A stretch of DNA of 51,619 bases. Origin: Candidatus Gastranaerophilales bacterium (GTDB taxonomy: Bacteria; Cyanobacteriota; Vampirovibrionia; Gastranaerophilales; Gastranaerophilaceae). The translations under genes were made by a program, and so were the position numbers. Of this stretch, positions 25,171 to 34,759 are shown in pieces. The notes below the pieces were generated by a model. The model worked only from the letters and a program-made list of their open reading frames with translations, did no database searches and was not told where the DNA came from. The stretch's first letter is position 1. The number at the start of each line of letters is the position of its first letter. The stretch lies in contig CALVEG010000013.1 of the NCBI GenBank assembly GCA_944326525.1, positions 1-51,619 on the forward strand, given 5' to 3'.

Positions 25171-28100
25171 ATGAGAAAATTACAACCAAACACGAGGAAA
25201 TTAGCTCCATTGATAGTGTGTTCCTTATTGGTATCAGCAATAGGTAATGCGGCGGATGCTTCGACTATTACTGATGGTAATGGTCAAACTATTAATCCGA
25301 TTCAAGACGGACACTATATGATTCGTCCTGATTTATTTAATGATAAAGTAGGCTTTAAAGAATTTCAAAAATTGGAATTGTCCAAAGGAGAAATTCTTGA
25401 TTTTATATTTCAGGCGTACAATATAGGCGGCACCGAAGGTGGCGGTGGAACTGATATAAACCGTTGGGACGTTGATACTTTTGTAAACTTTGTAAGTGAT
25501 CAAATAAAAATTGACGGTATTGTTAATGCAATATCGAATCTTAGCGGCTCACTAAAACAAGACAGTAACTTAATCTTTATATCACCAAATGGAATGGTTG
25601 TTGGTGCAAGTGGTGTACTTAACGTTGGTTCATTAAGCACATTTACACCGACACAAGATGGTTTTAATGCGTTAAGAGAAGGCATGAGAACAGTAGATGT
25701 TTCAGAAGCTGGTTTTGCAAATGCAGAACAAACCTCAAAAGTTTGGAACCCTAATGATGCTGCTTTATTTGCCGGTAATGCTCCTATCACTGTAAACGGT
25801 ATGATAGTGGCAAGAGGTGATGTTGAACTTAACGGCAGCAATGTTAATGTTGGAACAAATCCTGAAGCCGGTGGATATAACGGAGTTATTATTGCCAGTG
25901 TTGCTAATAAATCTGATGTGTTAACCGGACAAAGTGCTGCTGATAGTTTGTTTAATTCATTAGTAAGCGCAGGTGATACAAATTCTGCAAACGCATTTTC
26001 AAGTGCAAATGGCAAAATTATGATCACATCTTCTAAAGGAATTAACGTTGCAGATGGCGCAAAAATTAGAAATAATTCTTCAGTTCTTGGTGACACAAAA
26101 CTTATAAATAATGGAACTGATGGCATAAATATTAACGGTGAAGTTTCAAATGTAAACGGTAATTTAACTATCGAAAATAATGCCGGAGCATTTGATATAG
26201 GAACAGAAGGTCTTGTTAGAAATAACGGGACTATGAACTTGACCAATAAAACTTCGGGCACAGGCTTAACAATAGATGGAACCGTAGAAAATGACGGAAC
26301 TTTAAATATAACTAATGAAAGCGGAAATAACGGACTTAACATCGGAGGAAGCGTAACGAACGATACCGGTGTTGCAACAGTTACAAACAGACTAGGCGGT
26401 TTGAATGTTTCCGGTACGGTAGATTCTAACGGTACAAAACTTGTAATGGATAATTACGGTAAAAATGGAATCGACATTTCCGGAACTGTAAATAACAACG
26501 CTGGTAGCGGTACTATTACTAACCACACAGGCGTTACAGGTGCTTTCGATATTTCAGGAACTGTTTATAATAACGGAACTGATATTACTTTGGACAATTC
26601 AGGTGATGGCGGTTTAAATATTTCAGGACTTGTCGATAATGATAACGGTACCGTAACAATTAATAACCACAAAGGCGGTTTAAATGTAGAAGCCGGCGGT
26701 AGAGTTCTAAATGACGGCACTTCATTATACATGAATAACGAAGGCACAGACGGATTTACAATTGCAGGCCTTGTAGATAACAACAAAGGAACTGCCGAAT
26801 TGATTAATGATGCAGGAAGCCTTAATATTGCATCCGGCGGCGAAGTTGAAAACGACGGCACAAGCCTGTTGATTGAAAACAACGGTAACGGCGGGTTCAG
26901 TATCGCAGGACTTGTAGACAACAACAAAGGATCTGCAACTCTTACAAATAATACCGGTGCACTGAATGTTCAAACCGGCGGAAAAGTAATAAATGACGGT
27001 GACAGCCTAACGATGGAAAATTTTGCAGATGGCGGTTTCAGTATAGCAGGACTTGTTGATAATAATAATGGAACTGCTACTTTGACCAATAATGCAGGTG
27101 ACTTTGATGTTTTAACAGGCGGCGAAGTCAATAACAGCGGCACAAAGCTATCAATGCTAAATAATGGTACAGGCAAATTGCACACCCACAACGGAAGTTC
27201 TGTTGTTAATGATGGTGCAGAACTTGTTATGGAAAATCACGGGGACGGCGGATTTACAATAGCCGGAATCGTAGATAATAACAGTGGAAATGCTACATTG
27301 ACCAATGTGAAAGCTGATTTTGATATTGTAAACGGCGCAAATATTGATAATAGCGGTAATAAATTAAGTATTGATAATAGCGGAGAAGGCAAGCTAAATC
27401 TCGAAACAGGAGCCGAAGTTTATAACAGCGGTACAGCTCTTTCAATGAATAATAGTGGAGCTGGCGGATTTATACTTGCAGGAGATGTAACAAGTACAAA
27501 TGGCGATACAGATTTAACAAATACAAACAATATGTTTGACATATCAGGAACTGTAACAAATTCAGGAAACAGTCTTGATATAACAAACTCTGGCGTTAAT
27601 GGTCTTGATATTTCAGGAACCGTTACAAACCAAAATGCTCAAGCTAATATTACAAATACTGCGGGTGCTTTAAATATTAGCGGTAATGTAAACGGAGAAT
27701 TAAATAATCAAAAAATATCAATTGTAAACAAAGAAAATGGAACAGGTTTAACAATTGCAGAAGGCGGTTCTGTAAATACAATTAATGATTTATATATCGC
27801 AAATGAATCAGGTGCAAATGGATTAAACATAGCCGGTTCTGTTATCAATAGAGGCGATACTGATATTTCAAATAAAGCAGGATTTTTAAATATTTCCGGC
27901 ACAGTATCAAACAGTGGTAATCTTGATATTTACAATCACGATACCGGCACAGGATTTGATATATCAGGAACAGTAAGTAATTCTGAAGGAATTGCAAATT
28001 TAACCAACGAAGCAGGTGATTTTAATATTCTTACAGGTGGAACAGTAAGTTCAACAGGAAAAGAATTAAATATTACAAATGATAGCACCGGCGCTTTGAA

Positions 28101-31100
28101 TATTCACAAAGATGGTCAAGTTGTGAATGATGGTGACAGCCTTACAATGACAAATTATGGAAGAGGCGGTTTCATTGTAGAAGGCCTTGTTGATAATAAT
28201 AAAGGCAATGCAACATTAGCAAATGAAGCAGGCGATTTTGATGTTCTAGCCGGCGGTAAAGTTGATAATGGAACAGCAGCAGGAAGTTTGTCAATGACAA
28301 ATAAAGGAAACGGCAAACTTAACATAGCCGGAACTGTATTAAATGACGGTGCCGAATTAAATATGACAAATGAAGGTCTTGGCGGATTTATTGTTGATGG
28401 TCTAATAGATAACAATAATGGAAATGCTACCCTTACAAATACAGCAGGCAACTTTGATATTAATAACGAAGTAAATAATAGCGGCGATAAACTGGCAATT
28501 AACAACAGTGGTAATGGCGCATTAAATGTTAAAGGCAAAGTAATCAATACAGGTGCCGAGCTTACAATGGATAATTCAGGAGATGATGGATTTTATGTAA
28601 GCGGTCTTGTAGATAATGATAATGGCAATGCTACTTTAACAAACACAAATTCAAACTTTGATATTGTTGATGGTGGCGAAATTAATAATAGCGGCGCACA
28701 ACTTACTGTTAATAACAGCGGCAATGGAAGTTTAAATGTTAATCAAGGTGCTAATGTAATAAATAGCGGATCCGGACTTGCTATGAACAATAGCGGAGAC
28801 GGCGGATTTTTAATCGATGGAAATGTATCAAGTACAAATGGTGATACTGATTTAACAAATTCAAACAATATGTTTGATATAAACGGAACTGTAACAAATT
28901 CAGGAAACAGCCTTGATATAACAAATTCCGGCAATGGCGGACTTGCGATTTCAGGAACAGTTACAAACCAAAAAGGTACAGCAAATATAACAAATACTGA
29001 AGGCGCATTATACATTGACGGTGACATAATCGGCGAAAAAGAAAGTCAAAAGCTTGCTATTACAAACAAAGGTAATGGAACAGGCTTAACAATTGCAGCA
29101 GAAGGCACAGTTAATAATATTAATGATCTTGCTATATCAAACGAATCAGGTACAACAGGTTTGAATATAGCAGGTAAAGTAGTCAATGACGGTAATGCTG
29201 ATATTAAAAACACTGCAAAAGGTGGTTTAAGTGTCAGTGGTACAGGTTCTGTAAATAACAGCAAAGGTTATTTACGAATGACAAATACTCAAGACAGAAT
29301 GCTAGTTGAATCTGGAGCAAACGTAACATCTTCAGGAACTGAACTTAATATGACAAACAGTGGTTCAGATGGAATGCACATACAAGGTCATGTTACAAAC
29401 ACTAATGCGAATGCAAAAGTTGAATTCCATAACAGCAATTCAAATATGGTTATCGGACATGAAGACACCGATGAAAATATTCAATCAAATGCAGATATTC
29501 TGATTGCAATTCAAAACGGTAACCTACGCAACTACTTTGCAGATAAAAATATTAATCCTGAAGATGCGGGCTATAAAGATGCAACCAAAACTCTTATAAC
29601 CACAACAAACGGAGCAGATCTTACAATAAATGCACAGCAAGGTCAAATTGGTACAGATTTAGGACTTTGTGACGGCGGAGTTTGTACAGGTATCGGACCA
29701 AATGAAAGAAACCTTACAAAATCAATTAACACATCAATTGATGGTGCGATAACCGCAGACAGTACAGGTGAAAATGCACTTGTAAATATGGCAAGTTTGG
29801 ATAAAGATATGCACGTTAATAAGATTCACGCAGAAAACGGCAAAGTTATTCTTCTTGCAGACGACAAATACAACAAAGGAGCAACCGCATACAATATAAT
29901 AAACAGTTCAGCAGACAATAACGCAACTCCAAACCTTAAAGGTGACGCAATTTCAGCAATAGCAAGCGGAAGTATCGGTGCAAGCAAAGATGATAGAATC
30001 ACCTTTATTCAAACAGGAGTAGATATTGATATTGCAAATGAAAACGATGAAGCTTCAGATCCTCATAGTGCAGGCTTAAGAGAAGATCCTATACTTTCAT
30101 CAAAAGGCGGCGTTGAATTCCTAGCAATAAAAGATGTAAATATTAAAGGTCTTGATAATGCTGATGCAAGCAAAAATGATACAAGAGTTTGCACAATTTC
30201 ATCAAGAGAAGGTTCAGTAAATGCTGAATTTTCAGGCGAAACCTATATAAAAGATGTTACAGCACAAAATGAAGTTAACATAGTAAACAGAGGACCTGCA
30301 ATATATATCGAAAATCTTGGCGGTGCACCTTCAAGATATGCTTCAACAGGCGACTACTACGGAATGTATGACGGAATAGTTCCCGAAAAGGCAAATATAA
30401 AGGCACTTGATCTTGGAACACCGGATGATCCGCATATATTTGAAAGAGATCACTATCCGAACTCAACAATCGTAATCAAGAACGGTACAATTAACGGTAA
30501 AGGTTCCGTAAGCCATCCTGGAATGGATCAAGATATAACAGTAACAGCAGATAATGCTTATGTTGGCGGCTACTACTTCAATATGGGTAAACATAGATAT
30601 GACGATCCAAACAATCCAAACGGATTATCACAAGTAACAAAAGATCCGACAACTAACCCGATAGTAAATGCAGGCGATCCGGATACTCCGGTATCAATCA
30701 GAGGTAAAGCTGTAAGACCTGATGATGTTACAGACATCGGACAGGATGACGGTTTAAGAAGTTATTATTACTGGGATCAAGATGGTGACGGTGAGCCTGA
30801 AAATAACGATCCAGATCCGGATGGAAGCGGTCAAAAAGATAATGAAGAATTTGAAGAACCATTTGATCCGGATATTGAAAAGGGTGATGACTTAGTTGTC
30901 CCAGAACCAGAACCGGATCCAGACCCAGATCCAGACCCAGATCCAGACCCAGATCCAGATCCAGACCCAGATCCAGACCCAGATCCAGATCCAGATCCAG
31001 ACCCAGATCCAGACCCAGATCCAGACCCAGATCCAGATCCAGACCCAGATCCAGATCCAGATCCAGACCCAGATCCAGACCCAGACCCAGACCCAGATCC

Positions 31101-31608
31101 AGATCCAGATCCGGAACCGGAACCAGATCCAGGCCCAGGTGATGACGACGATGATGACGATGATTTGCCGGCAGAGATGGATGATGCAAAACGTACATGG
31201 AAAAAAGAAATTGACGATAATATTTCTGTAATAGACAAACGTCAATACATAAGATTCGATATTGAAGGAAACCCAAATCCGATAGTATTTGAATCAGCAC
31301 CGGAAGTCGGCGGAATCTTAAACATATCAAGAGGCGGTGTTCTCTTAAGCCACGACAAAACCCTAAAAGTTGGCGATGTCGTTCCGGTTCACCTAAAATA
31401 TGGTGATGTTGAAATAGAAGCTAATGTAAAAATAGTTTCAGCAAACGACAAAACTGCCGGAGGTGAATTCGTAGACCTTGATCTTGCAACAGCTAATAAA
31501 TTGTTATACTTAAGCTTGTTAATGGATGGCAACGGAGACATCAATAAAGATCAAATGTATGCAAACACTCAAAATGGCAATCTTTCAACAACTGGTGTTG
31601 ATGAATAA
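25171..31608 (+). CDS. Giant LktA-type filamentous adhesin with C-terminal PilZ domain
   Basis: ATG 25171 (AAGAGG upstream) gives 2145 residues starting MRKLQPNTRKLAPLIVCSLL, a signal peptide. Residues about 30-200 form a TPS/haemagglutination-type secretion domain (SNLIFISPNGMVVGASGVLN). About 300-1450 is a long beta-helix of diverged units such as GLNISGTVxNxG...LTNxxGxFDI. A region to 1900 is less regular. About 1914-1979 is a near-continuous Asp-Pro run, then an acidic DDDDDD stretch. Residues about 2020-2130 are a PilZ domain with R2024-x-x-x-R2028 and N2051-x-S-x-x-G2056, the c-di-GMP-binding motifs. Such domains are normally cytoplasmic. No TpsB partner is in the window. Confidence 0.85.
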   Translation: MRKLQPNTRKLAPLIVCSLLVSAIGNAADASTITDGNGQTINPIQDGHYMIRPDLFNDKVGFKEFQKLELSKGEILDFIFQAYNIGGTEGGGGTDINRWDVDTFVNFVSDQIKIDGIVNAISNLSGSLKQDSNLIFISPNGMVVGASGVLNVGSLSTFTPTQDGFNALREGMRTVDVSEAGFANAEQTSKVWNPNDAALFAGNAPITVNGMIVARGDVELNGSNVNVGTNPEAGGYNGVIIASVANKSDVLTGQSAADSLFNSLVSAGDTNSANAFSSANGKIMITSSKGINVADGAKIRNNSSVLGDTKLINNGTDGININGEVSNVNGNLTIENNAGAFDIGTEGLVRNNGTMNLTNKTSGTGLTIDGTVENDGTLNITNESGNNGLNIGGSVTNDTGVATVTNRLGGLNVSGTVDSNGTKLVMDNYGKNGIDISGTVNNNAGSGTITNHTGVTGAFDISGTVYNNGTDITLDNSGDGGLNISGLVDNDNGTVTINNHKGGLNVEAGGRVLNDGTSLYMNNEGTDGFTIAGLVDNNKGTAELINDAGSLNIASGGEVENDGTSLLIENNGNGGFSIAGLVDNNKGSATLTNNTGALNVQTGGKVINDGDSLTMENFADGGFSIAGLVDNNNGTATLTNNAGDFDVLTGGEVNNSGTKLSMLNNGTGKLHTHNGSSVVNDGAELVMENHGDGGFTIAGIVDNNSGNATLTNVKADFDIVNGANIDNSGNKLSIDNSGEGKLNLETGAEVYNSGTALSMNNSGAGGFILAGDVTSTNGDTDLTNTNNMFDISGTVTNSGNSLDITNSGVNGLDISGTVTNQNAQANITNTAGALNISGNVNGELNNQKISIVNKENGTGLTIAEGGSVNTINDLYIANESGANGLNIAGSVINRGDTDISNKAGFLNISGTVSNSGNLDIYNHDTGTGFDISGTVSNSEGIANLTNEAGDFNILTGGTVSSTGKELNITNDSTGALNIHKDGQVVNDGDSLTMTNYGRGGFIVEGLVDNNKGNATLANEAGDFDVLAGGKVDNGTAAGSLSMTNKGNGKLNIAGTVLNDGAELNMTNEGLGGFIVDGLIDNNNGNATLTNTAGNFDINNEVNNSGDKLAINNSGNGALNVKGKVINTGAELTMDNSGDDGFYVSGLVDNDNGNATLTNTNSNFDIVDGGEINNSGAQLTVNNSGNGSLNVNQGANVINSGSGLAMNNSGDGGFLIDGNVSSTNGDTDLTNSNNMFDINGTVTNSGNSLDITNSGNGGLAISGTVTNQKGTANITNTEGALYIDGDIIGEKESQKLAITNKGNGTGLTIAAEGTVNNINDLAISNESGTTGLNIAGKVVNDGNADIKNTAKGGLSVSGTGSVNNSKGYLRMTNTQDRMLVESGANVTSSGTELNMTNSGSDGMHIQGHVTNTNANAKVEFHNSNSNMVIGHEDTDENIQSNADILIAIQNGNLRNYFADKNINPEDAGYKDATKTLITTTNGADLTINAQQGQIGTDLGLCDGGVCTGIGPNERNLTKSINTSIDGAITADSTGENALVNMASLDKDMHVNKIHAENGKVILLADDKYNKGATAYNIINSSADNNATPNLKGDAISAIASGSIGASKDDRITFIQTGVDIDIANENDEASDPHSAGLREDPILSSKGGVEFLAIKDVNIKGLDNADASKNDTRVCTISSREGSVNAEFSGETYIKDVTAQNEVNIVNRGPAIYIENLGGAPSRYASTGDYYGMYDGIVPEKANIKALDLGTPDDPHIFERDHYPNSTIVIKNGTINGKGSVSHPGMDQDITVTADNAYVGGYYFNMGKHRYDDPNNPNGLSQVTKDPTTNPIVNAGDPDTPVSIRGKAVRPDDVTDIGQDDGLRSYYYWDQDGDGEPENNDPDPDGSGQKDNEEFEEPFDPDIEKGDDLVVPEPEPDPDPDPDPDPDPDPDPDPDPDPDPDPDPDPDPDPDPDPDPDPDPDPDPDPDPDPDPDPDPDPDPDPEPEPDPGPGDDDDDDDDLPAEMDDAKRTWKKEIDDNISVIDKRQYIRFDIEGNPNPIVFESAPEVGGILNISRGGVLLSHDKTLKVGDVVPVHLKYGDVEIEANVKIVSANDKTAGGEFVDLDLATANKLLYLSLLMDGNGDINKDQMYANTQNGNLSTTGVDE
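30912..31107 (+). repeat. Asp-Pro codon repeat (GAY-CCA)
   Basis: Over 30 consecutive Asp-Pro dipeptides are coded by GATCCA and GACCCA hexamers in irregular order. In other frames this makes artefactual Gly-Ser, Trp-Val and Gln-Ile/Thr repeats. The number of units is likely to vary between strains by slippage. It forms an extended spacer between the beta-helix region and the PilZ domain. Confidence 0.9.
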
Positions 31609-31626
31609 AATAAAATAATAAAGTTA

Positions 31627-31656
31627 AAAGAGTCCGATTATTTCGGACTCTTTTTT
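31627..31656 (+). terminator. Intrinsic terminator of the adhesin gene
   Basis: AAAGAGTCCGA, loop TTAT, TCGGACTCTTT followed by TTT, 19 bp after the adhesin stop. Strong stem and T-tract. Confidence 0.85.
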
Positions 31657-31719
31657 ATATAGATTTTAAATAATATTTGTGATATAAGAATAAGTATAAA
31701 TATATTTATAAACGCTTAT

Positions 31720-31803
31720 GTCGGAGTGGTGGAATGGTAGACACGTACGTTTCAGGTGCGTATGGAGAAATCTGTGTGGGTTCAAGTCCCATCTCCGACA
31801 CCA
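31720..31803 (+). tRNA. tRNA-Leu (CAG)
   Basis: 84 nt with encoded CCA. Acceptor arms GTCGGAG and CTCCGAC pair; the anticodon arm is TACGT-TTCAGGT-GCGTA with anticodon CAG; a variable arm of class II size (TGGAGAAATCTGT) precedes the T arm GTGGG-TTCAAGT-CCCAT. It reads CUG codons. Terminator follows directly. Confidence 0.95.
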
Positions 31804-31804
31804 T

Positions 31805-31838
31805 AAAAAAGATGATGACTTTTGTTATCATCTTTTTT
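31805..31838 (+). terminator. Intrinsic terminator after tRNA-Leu
   Basis: AAAAAAGATGAT and ATCATCTTTTTT form an A/T-flanked stem with a small interior loop, immediately after the tRNA CCA end. Confidence 0.7.
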
Positions 31839-31913
31839 ATTTGAAGAATGATGAGGGCTTTAATCCGTTTTTGTGGGTTCAGTGTGAGCAAGCTGAGACT
31901 GGAGTGTTTTTGT

Positions 31914-31919
31914 TATAAT
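31914..31919 (+). promoter_or_regulatory. Extended -10 box 6 nt before ATG 31926
   Basis: TGTTATAAT ends 6 nt (TTATTT) before ATG. Perfect TATAAT with TGn extension; no Shine-Dalgarno sequence exists in the 6-nt leader. Confidence 0.6.
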
Positions 31920-31925
31920 TTATTT

Positions 31926-32444
31926 ATGGAAAATATCTTTTTAAAAACGAAAAGAATTACTCTAAGATATATAACTCAAAACGATTTCGAAGAATTGAAA
32001 AAAATACTGCAAGACAAAGATGTTATGTATGCTTGGGAATATAATTTTAGCGATGAAGATGTTCAAAATTGGATTAACCAAAATTTAGATCGTTATAAAA
32101 AATATAATTTAGGATTTTTTTTAATTGTTGAAAATAGTTCCGGTACAATCTTGGGACAAGCTGCATTGATGCCAGATTTTATAAATGAACATAAATATTA
32201 TGAAATTGGGTATATTTTGAAGAAAGAATATTGGCATCAAGGGTTTGCATCAGAGGCGGTTAAAGCACTAATACATTATGCGTTTAATACATTAAATTTG
32301 AAAGAAGTAATTTTTGAGATTCGTCCTGAAAATTCACCTTCAAGAAAAGTTGCAGAAAATTTTAATGCTGTGATATGCGGCGATTTTGTAAAAAATGTCA
32401 GAGGTAAAAAAATGGTGCATTTGATTTATAAATTAAATGGTTAA
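31926..32444 (+). CDS. GNAT acetyltransferase, RimJ/RimL-like
   Basis: This 172-residue protein is a single GNAT domain of the Acetyltransf_3 (RimJ/RimL) type: LKTKRITLRYITQNDFEELK at the start, YEIGYILKKEYWHQGFASEA with the acetyl-CoA loop (Q/R-G-x-G/A as HQGFA) and IRPENSPSRKVAENFNA as the C-terminal motif. It likely acetylates a protein N-terminus or a small amine; substrate not predictable. Start chosen at ATG 31926 because an extended -10 box sits 6 nt upstream, implying a leaderless mRNA. Its stop overlaps an alternative upstream start of the TolC gene. Confidence 0.8.
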   Translation: MENIFLKTKRITLRYITQNDFEELKKILQDKDVMYAWEYNFSDEDVQNWINQNLDRYKKYNLGFFLIVENSSGTILGQAALMPDFINEHKYYEIGYILKKEYWHQGFASEAVKALIHYAFNTLNLKEVIFEIRPENSPSRKVAENFNAVICGDFVKNVRGKKMVHLIYKLNG

Positions 32445-32517
32445 TATTTTTTGGTATTTATTTTTAGTTTTTTACAATTTTTGCAACAATTTATTTTTAA
32501 TATATACTTTAAAAAGT

Positions 32518-34047
32518 ATGAAAATTCTGCGTGTTTTAAAAATAACATTTGTGTGTTTTTGTCTGTTTCATTCAATGCAAGTTATGGCGATTGAAGAACC
32601 TACTGTTAAAGAGGGCGATGTTCTTACACTTGACGAATGTGTTGCAGTTGCAATAAACAATAGTCCCGTAATTAAAGGGAAAGCATATAATCTTCAGGTC
32701 GCAATAAGTAATGTTGGAATTGCAAAATCTGCTTATTTCCCTATTTTGGGTTTAGATAGCGGTATTTATCAGGATTACAATTCTAATAAAAATTATAATG
32801 GTTCCTCAAATAGAGAACTGCCGCAGGTTAATGTTTATTTAAGCCAGCTTCTGTGGAACTTTGGGAAATCGAATTCGCTTATTAGAATGGAAAGATTTTA
32901 CAAACTTGCCGCTGAATATGAATTTTTAGACAGTATTTGTAACACTATTTTTGATGTGAAAACAAAATATTATGCACTTTTAAATTCTGCTTCGCTTGTT
33001 GAAATTGCTCAAAACAATGTAATTTTAAACGAAAAAAATCTCGAAAGAGCTGAAAAATTGGCTAAAAAGGATTCCAAATACAAACCTGATTTTACAAATG
33101 CGAAGATGAATTTAAGTGAAGCTAAAATTGCTCTTATTGATGCGCAGAATAATTATAATCAAGCGCTTGCTGATTTAGGAAATTCTATGTATATAGCACC
33201 TGCTCCTGATTTTCAAATTAAAAATACTGAAACATATAATTTTTATGATAGTTATATGCCTCAAAATTTTAAGAACAATTTCGCAAATAAAAAAGATAAA
33301 AATATAGTTGAGGTGGCGCTTAAATCAAGAGTAGAAAAAGGAAATAAATTTAAGAAACTTCCGTATACAATGGCAGAATCATTTGCGGTTGCCGAAAAGA
33401 ATTCACCTGATTTGTGGGTATTAGATGCGACTCTTTCAGCAATGAAACAATCACTTCAATATGTAAAAAGGCAATATTTTCCTGATTTAACAGGAAATGT
33501 GGGGTATGGATTTAATAACACAAGAGAATATTCAAACAGCAGTTTAAGTATGTATCTTAACCTCTCAACAGCTGTAAATATAAAACAGCTTAAGCACGAA
33601 GTAGATAGAGCCCAAGCCGAAGTTGATCTTGCTTCAAATGATATTGATAAATTCAGGCAGGATTTATATTTTATGGTAAAGAAGGCTTACTTAAATGTTT
33701 TAAGGGCAGAAAAACAGGTTGACTCTTCAAAATTGAAATTAGAGCAAGCATTTGAAAATTATGAAATTGTAAATTCTGCGTATGACGCTGGGGAAACAGA
33801 TTATATAGCTTATCAGAGAGCAAGAGAAGATTTGAACAGCACCAAAAAACAATATGCGCAGATGATTTATGAATATAATATTTCACTTGCAAATCTTGAA
33901 ATAGCGATGCACACTCATGTTGATAATTTACACGAAAAGGCAGAACACGCTATGCAGTATCATTACAAGGATCTGCTCCACAAACTGGATGCATCACTAC
34001 AATGTCATGATCATAGTCATGAAAAATCAGAAGAACCTGAGGAATAA
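32518..34047 (+). CDS. TolC-family outer-membrane efflux/secretion channel
   Basis: I prefer ATG 32518, which gives the signal peptide MKILRVLKITFVCFCLFHSM ending before IEEPTVKEGD; a start at 32437 would put 27 extra residues before it. The 509-residue protein has two OEP repeats: the first begins LTLDECVAVAINNSPVIKGK, the second MAESFAVAEKNSPDLWVLDA, each followed by long alpha-hairpin segments (LVEIAQNNVILNEKNLERAE; QVDSSKLKLEQAFENYEIVN). TolC trimers form a barrel and periplasmic tunnel for efflux or type I secretion. A His-rich tail (YHYKDLLHK, HDHSHEK) is unusual and might bind metal. TATACT lies 9 nt before ATG; no partner pump gene is adjacent. Confidence 0.85.
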   Translation: MKILRVLKITFVCFCLFHSMQVMAIEEPTVKEGDVLTLDECVAVAINNSPVIKGKAYNLQVAISNVGIAKSAYFPILGLDSGIYQDYNSNKNYNGSSNRELPQVNVYLSQLLWNFGKSNSLIRMERFYKLAAEYEFLDSICNTIFDVKTKYYALLNSASLVEIAQNNVILNEKNLERAEKLAKKDSKYKPDFTNAKMNLSEAKIALIDAQNNYNQALADLGNSMYIAPAPDFQIKNTETYNFYDSYMPQNFKNNFANKKDKNIVEVALKSRVEKGNKFKKLPYTMAESFAVAEKNSPDLWVLDATLSAMKQSLQYVKRQYFPDLTGNVGYGFNNTREYSNSSLSMYLNLSTAVNIKQLKHEVDRAQAEVDLASNDIDKFRQDLYFMVKKAYLNVLRAEKQVDSSKLKLEQAFENYEIVNSAYDAGETDYIAYQRAREDLNSTKKQYAQMIYEYNISLANLEIAMHTHVDNLHEKAEHAMQYHYKDLLHKLDASLQCHDHSHEKSEEPEE

Positions 34048-34048
34048 T

Positions 34049-34079
34049 AAAAAAGAACGGTTTTTAAGCCGTTCTTTTT
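34049..34079. terminator. Bidirectional intrinsic terminator
   Basis: AAAAAGAACGG, loop TTTTTAAG, CCGTTCTTTTT. It lies between the convergent TolC and Hsp20 genes and can serve both. Confidence 0.85.
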
Positions 34080-34105
34080 ATTGCTATTTTATGTTTTTGC
34101 AGTAA

Positions 34106-34561
34106 TTATTCAACTGTAAGTTTTTTATTTTGAGATTTTTCGGCAGCCATTTTAGGAGCGTTAATCTTTAAGATACCGTGTTCAAGTTTTGCGTTAGTTT
34201 TTTCAACATCAATATCCATCGGGAAGTATACAGATCTTGAAAATTCTCCGTATCTGAACTCTGATTTTCTGTAAGATTTTGTATCTTCTTCTGTATCTTC
34301 TTCTTTTTTTGCATTAATTATAATATGGTTTTTATCAATGTCTATATCGAGGTCTTCTTTTTTTACTCCCGGAAGTTCTGCTTTAACCTGATATTCATTA
34401 TCTTTTTCTTTAATTTCTACAGGGATGGTTAATTTGTCAAAATCTTCTGTAAAAATATATTCAGGAAACAGGCTGTCAAAATTACGGTTCAAAATTGAGC
34501 TGATTTCGTCGTTTACTGATTTAATAAATCCGTCCGGTGATTTTTTAATTAAGAATTTCAT
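34106..34561 (-). CDS. Small heat-shock protein (Hsp20/alpha-crystallin)
   Basis: This 151-residue chaperone has an alpha-crystallin domain: IPVEIKEKDNEYQVKAELPG, VKKEDLDIDIDKNHIIINAK, then FRYGEFSRSVYFPMDIDVEK and the conserved A-x-x-x-x-G-I-L motif as KLEHGILKI. It should bind unfolding proteins in the cytoplasm as oligomers. AAGGAG is 9 nt before ATG 34561, so this start is preferred to the ATG at 34567, which would be only 3 nt from the site. No CIRCE element is seen upstream. Confidence 0.9.
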   Translation of the reverse strand: MKFLIKKSPDGFIKSVNDEISSILNRNFDSLFPEYIFTEDFDKLTIPVEIKEKDNEYQVKAELPGVKKEDLDIDIDKNHIIINAKKEEDTEEDTKSYRKSEFRYGEFSRSVYFPMDIDVEKTNAKLEHGILKINAPKMAAEKSQNKKLTVE

Positions 34562-34759
34562 ATTCATTATCTCCTTTCAGTTTTTATTACTCTCTACACT
34601 TATTATTATCACTCCGGTTTAACTTAAATCTTAATTCTTTAACCAAAAATTAACAATCCACCTGAAAGGTAATCAGAAGTATATTAATGAGTATCTTATG
34701 ATAAGACATAACAAAAAAATAATGGTTAAAACCTCATAAATCAACTTAAAACCAAAATG

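Noticed and set aside
25500-29264. Many Pro/Leu/Ser-rich minus-strand frames opposite the adhesin
   Set aside because: They mirror the repetitive adhesin codons, overlap it completely and share the same repeat period; no translation signals.
30728-31330. Long Gly-Ser, Trp-Val-Trp-Ile, Leu-Gly-Leu-Asp and Gln-Thr/Ile repeat frames on both strands
   Set aside because: All are alternate readings of the GAY-CCA Asp-Pro codon run of the adhesin; no ribosome sites or independent signals.
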